Positions 61,999 through 64,000 of a DNA stretch of 64,000 bases are shown here, one piece after another; positions within the stretch are counted from its first letter, which is position 1; the number at the start of each line of letters is the position of its first letter. Position numbers and translations under genes: made by a program. The notes beneath the pieces are model-generated. The model was not told where the DNA came from. It did no database searches and saw only the letters and a program-made list of their open reading frames with translations. The stretch spans positions 248,001 through 312,000 of the forward strand of contig CAVVAB010000001.1 of NCBI GenBank assembly GCA_963746155.1. Direction: 5' to 3'. The DNA is from AC-32 sp963746155 (lineage in GTDB: Bacteria > Actinomycetota > Thermoleophilia > Gaiellales > Gaiellaceae).

Positions 61999-62502
61999 AT
62001 GTCCGCAGTTGCCAGCAAGACGCTCATCCCGACAGGCACCTGGGTCGTCGACCCAGCCCACACCACGATCGCCTTCCAGGTGACCGACACGACCGATCTG
62101 TTCAGCACGATCGTCGGCCGCTTCTCCGAGCTCGAGGGCCGGATCGAGGGCGGCGACGAGCCGTCCTTCGCAGGCGCGGTCCGCGTCGCCAGCCTGAGCA
62201 CCGACAACGAGCAGCGCGACGCACACCTGCTCTCGCCCGACTTCCTCGAGGCCGAGAAGCACCCCGAGATTCGCTTCCAGTCCACGTCGATCGAGCCCGC
62301 CGGCGAGGATGCGTTCCGCGTCCGCGGCGAGCTGATCGTCAAGGAGACGCCCTTCGAGATCGAGCTCGAGACGCGCGTTCGCGGTCTCGGCCACGGCAAG
62401 CTCGGCGACGAGCGCATCGTGCTCGACGCGCGCGGCGCCTTCGAGTGGGGCACGACCACCGTCGAGCTGACGGTCGCCGTCTCGGCGGCCAAGGAGGCGT
62501 AA
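61999..62502 (+). CDS. YceI family lipid-binding protein
   Basis: A 167-residue lipocalin-like YceI barrel. It has GTWVVDPAHTTIAFQVTDTT, FSELEGRI, LLSPDFLEAEKHPEIRFQSTSIE, VRGELIVKETPFEIELETRV and a TTVELTVAV end. No signal peptide is present, so unlike E. coli YceI it appears cytosolic. YceI proteins bind polyisoprenoids or fatty-acid amides. It starts at ATG 61999 after GAGGAGG. Next to it, five bases on, begins an NADPH-FMN reductase. Confidence 0.9.
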   Translation: MSAVASKTLIPTGTWVVDPAHTTIAFQVTDTTDLFSTIVGRFSELEGRIEGGDEPSFAGAVRVASLSTDNEQRDAHLLSPDFLEAEKHPEIRFQSTSIEPAGEDAFRVRGELIVKETPFEIELETRVRGLGHGKLGDERIVLDARGAFEWGTTTVELTVAVSAAKEA

Positions 62503-62507
62503 CTCGC

Positions 62508-63062
62508 GTGAAAGTCCTGGGAATCGCCGGCAGTCTCCGCTCGGGCTCGCACAACCGTGCGCTGATCCGAGCAGCGCGCGAGCTCGCTCGCCCGGAGGTG
62601 GAGATCGTCGAATTCGATCTCCGCGGGTTGCCGTTCTACGACGGCGACGTCGAGGCAGCCGGCGATCCCGAGGCCGTCACGGCCTTCAAGGACGCGATCC
62701 GGTCTGCGGACGCGCTCCTGATCGCGACGCCCGAGTACAACCACGGAATCCCGGGCGTGCTCAAGAACGCGATCGACTGGGCCTCCCGCCCGGCGCTCGC
62801 GTCGCCGCTCGGCGGCAAGCCCGTGGCCATCCTGGGCGCCTCCACCGGCCGCGGTGGAACCCGGCGGGCGCAACGGCAGCTCCGCGAGGCGCTGGTGTTC
62901 CCGCGCGCAACCGTCCTCGACGAGCCCGAGGTCCTCGTCCCCGAGGCGTACATGCGCTTCGACGAGGACGGCCGGCTCGTGGACGAGGAGACGCGCGCGG
63001 CCATCGCGGAGCTCCTGGATTCTCTCGCGGGCGTCGCGGGCGGTGTTACGCTCGCGGCGTGA
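62508..63062 (+). CDS. NADPH-dependent FMN reductase
   Basis: A 184-residue flavodoxin-like reductase. LGIAGSLRSGSHNRALIRAA is the FMN phosphate loop, LPFYDGDVE and TPEYNHGIPGVLKNAIDW are family signatures, and GASTGRGGTRRAQRQLREAL completes the fold. It can reduce FMN, quinones, azo dyes or metal ions. It starts at GTG 62508, with AAGGAGG within the yceI end. It is probably controlled with yceI by the MarR protein and overlaps the CBS gene by four bases. Confidence 0.92.
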   Translation: MKVLGIAGSLRSGSHNRALIRAARELARPEVEIVEFDLRGLPFYDGDVEAAGDPEAVTAFKDAIRSADALLIATPEYNHGIPGVLKNAIDWASRPALASPLGGKPVAILGASTGRGGTRRAQRQLREALVFPRATVLDEPEVLVPEAYMRFDEDGRLVDEETRAAIAELLDSLAGVAGGVTLAA

Positions 63063-63439
63063 GCACCGTCGCCGAGCTGATGACCGAGGACGTCCTGACC
63101 GTCGCCCCCGAGGACACGATCGGGGAGACGGCACAGAAGATGGTCGAGCTCGGCGTGAGCTCGGCCGTCGTGTCGGACTACGGGCGCCTGATCGGGATCG
63201 TCACCGAGCGCGACCTCACGCGCGCGGTCGCCGGCCGCGTGCACACGAGCGAGGCGCGCGTCCGCGAGTGGATGACCGCCGACCCGATGACGCTCACAGC
63301 CGACGCGTCTCCCACGGAGGCCGCCCAGATCATGCTGGACAACGGCTTCCGGCACATCCCGATCGTCGAGGACGAGCGCACCGTCGGGATCGTGAGCATC
63401 CGCGACGTCGTGCGCTGGACCACCGAAGAGCCCGTCTAG
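63059..63439 (+). CDS. CBS-domain pair protein
   Basis: A 126-residue protein with two CBS motifs: VAELMTEDVLTVAPEDTIGETAQKMVELGVSSAVV and VREWMTADPMTLTADASPTEAAQIMLDNGFRHIPIVEDERTVGIVSIRDVVRW. It is close to the type that binds AMP or NAD(H). GTG 63059 overlaps the FMN-reductase stop, so this is the third gene of the yceI operon. Confidence 0.9.
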   Translation: MSTVAELMTEDVLTVAPEDTIGETAQKMVELGVSSAVVSDYGRLIGIVTERDLTRAVAGRVHTSEARVREWMTADPMTLTADASPTEAAQIMLDNGFRHIPIVEDERTVGIVSIRDVVRWTTEEPV

Positions 63440-63565
63440 GCTCGCGTTCGGCTACTGTGTGAGCACGGGTCGGCAATGGGTCGGCCCGGTGAGATGAGCT
63501 TCTCGTTCCTCCTTCGGGCGTATCGAGGCAGGCAAGTCTCGATCCCGAACATAGGAGTCGAACAC
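63440..63565 (+). ncRNA. candidate structured 5' leader of the DEAD-box helicase gene
   Basis: 126 bases without a credible ORF. Two hairpins are possible: GGGTCGG...TCGGCCCG near 63468-63490, and ATCGAG-N10-CTCGAT near 63520-63541. The ribosome binding site AGGAG follows 24 bases later. Cold-inducible DEAD-box helicase genes often have long structured leaders, so this may be one. No known RNA family is recognised. Confidence 0.35.
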
Positions 63566-64000
63566 ATGTCACAACAGTCTTTCCGCGAGCTCGGCGTGTC
63601 CGCGCCCGTCGCCGACGCGCTCGCCGCTCGCTCGATCCACGAGCCCTTCCGGATTCAGGAGCTCGTCCTGCCCGACGCCCTCGGAGGCGTGGACGTCCTC
63701 GTCCGCTCGCCGACCGGGTCGGGCAAGACGCTCGCCTTCGCTCTCGCGATCGTCGAGCGCACGCCGCCCGCCGCTCGGCGTCCCTCGGCGCTCGTGCTCG
63801 TGCCGACGCGCGAGCTCGCGTCGCAGGTGACCGAGGAGTTCCGGTCACTCGCGAAGGCCAAGGGGCTCACCGTCGCCGCCGCGTACGGAGGAGTCCCGCT
63901 TCGGGCGCAGGCCAAGCGCGCCAACCAGGCGCACATCCTGGTCGCGACCCCCGGCCGGCTCGAGGATCTCGCGCAGCGCCGGCTCATCGACCTCTCGCGC
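63566..64000 (+). CDS. DEAD-box RNA helicase (N-terminal part, cut by window edge)
   Basis: Starts at ATG 63566 after AGGAG and runs off the right edge, showing 145 residues. The Q motif is FRELGVSAPVADALAARSIHEPFRIQ. Motif I is SPTGSGKT, with an S-P in place of the usual A-x-T. Motif Ia is VPTRELASQV, followed by GG and the motif Ib ATPGRLEDL. The DEAD box itself is beyond the edge. It is probably a DeaD/RhlE-like ribosome or mRNA helicase. Confidence 0.92.
   Translation, partial: MSQQSFRELGVSAPVADALAARSIHEPFRIQELVLPDALGGVDVLVRSPTGSGKTLAFALAIVERTPPAARRPSALVLVPTRELASQVTEEFRSLAKAKGLTVAAAYGGVPLRAQAKRANQAHILVATPGRLEDLAQRRLIDLSR

Overview
The window looks like chromosomal DNA of a high-GC actinobacterium, most likely of the class Thermoleophilia (Gaiellales/Solirubrobacterales); this placement is inferred from gene content and style. 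The supporting signs are GC-rich third codon positions, an actinobacterial polyphosphate-type glucokinase, LexA boxes of the CGAAC-N4-GTTCG type, a Flp pilin, and many genes that seem to be leaderless (TANNNT six or seven bases before the start codon). I see no insertion sequence, prophage or CRISPR array. Three complete tRNA genes (Val, Glu, Lys) and two decayed tRNA 3' halves lie between 37 and 47 kb.

Layout. 1-7.1 kb: membrane and stress genes (DUF4389 protein, DHA2-type exporter, universal stress protein coupled to a P-type cation ATPase). 7.2-15.7 kb: acetyltransferase, DMT exporter, then de novo purine genes purL-purF and purM-purN-purH. 15.7-22.8 kb: a secreted glycosidase-like protein facing a sulfur/redox run (cystathionine beta-synthase, BolA, monothiol glutaredoxin, cystathionine gamma-synthase/lyase, methyltransferase, metallo-hydrolase, MFS). 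24-31.2 kb: Flp pilin, VOC and GFA proteins, then a minus-strand operon (M48 protease, CDF cation exporter, SDR, glycogen-debranching-like enzyme, GT4 glycosyltransferase). 31.3-36.9 kb: a divergent FtsH-like protease and partner, a MshEN/coiled-coil protein, a phosphodiesterase and an ATP-grasp ligase. 37-42.8 kb: a patchy stretch with tRNA scraps, a flavin-reductase-like gene, a broken M20 peptidase, GYD and DM13 proteins, a sigma-70 factor, FabF and two gene fragments. 42.8-48.2 kb: a flavin/iron redox cluster (ApbE, ferric-reductase-like membrane protein, small proline-rich anchored proteins, ferredoxin reductase, ferredoxin) and a cysteine-rich secreted protein. 48.3-52.9 kb: a DMT transporter, then DNA repair (DEDDh exonuclease-GIY-YIG fusion and DinB, each under a LexA box) and a glucokinase. 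53-64 kb: exporters, hemolysin III, CoA-transferase, ferritin-like protein, CBS protein-ATP-grasp-FNT operon, cupin and epimerase (divergent, leaderless), MarR/YceI/FMN reductase/CBS, and the start of a DEAD-box helicase.

Two window-wide signals stand out. First, at least thirteen conserved reading frames are split by single-base shifts, and eleven of these fit one extra base, which points to systematic insertion errors in the assembly rather than gene decay. Second, several genes have no plausible ATG, GTG or TTG start but have CTG placed either after a Shine-Dalgarno sequence (sigma factor, bolA) or exactly at leaderless spacing (purL, MFS at 22.8 kb).
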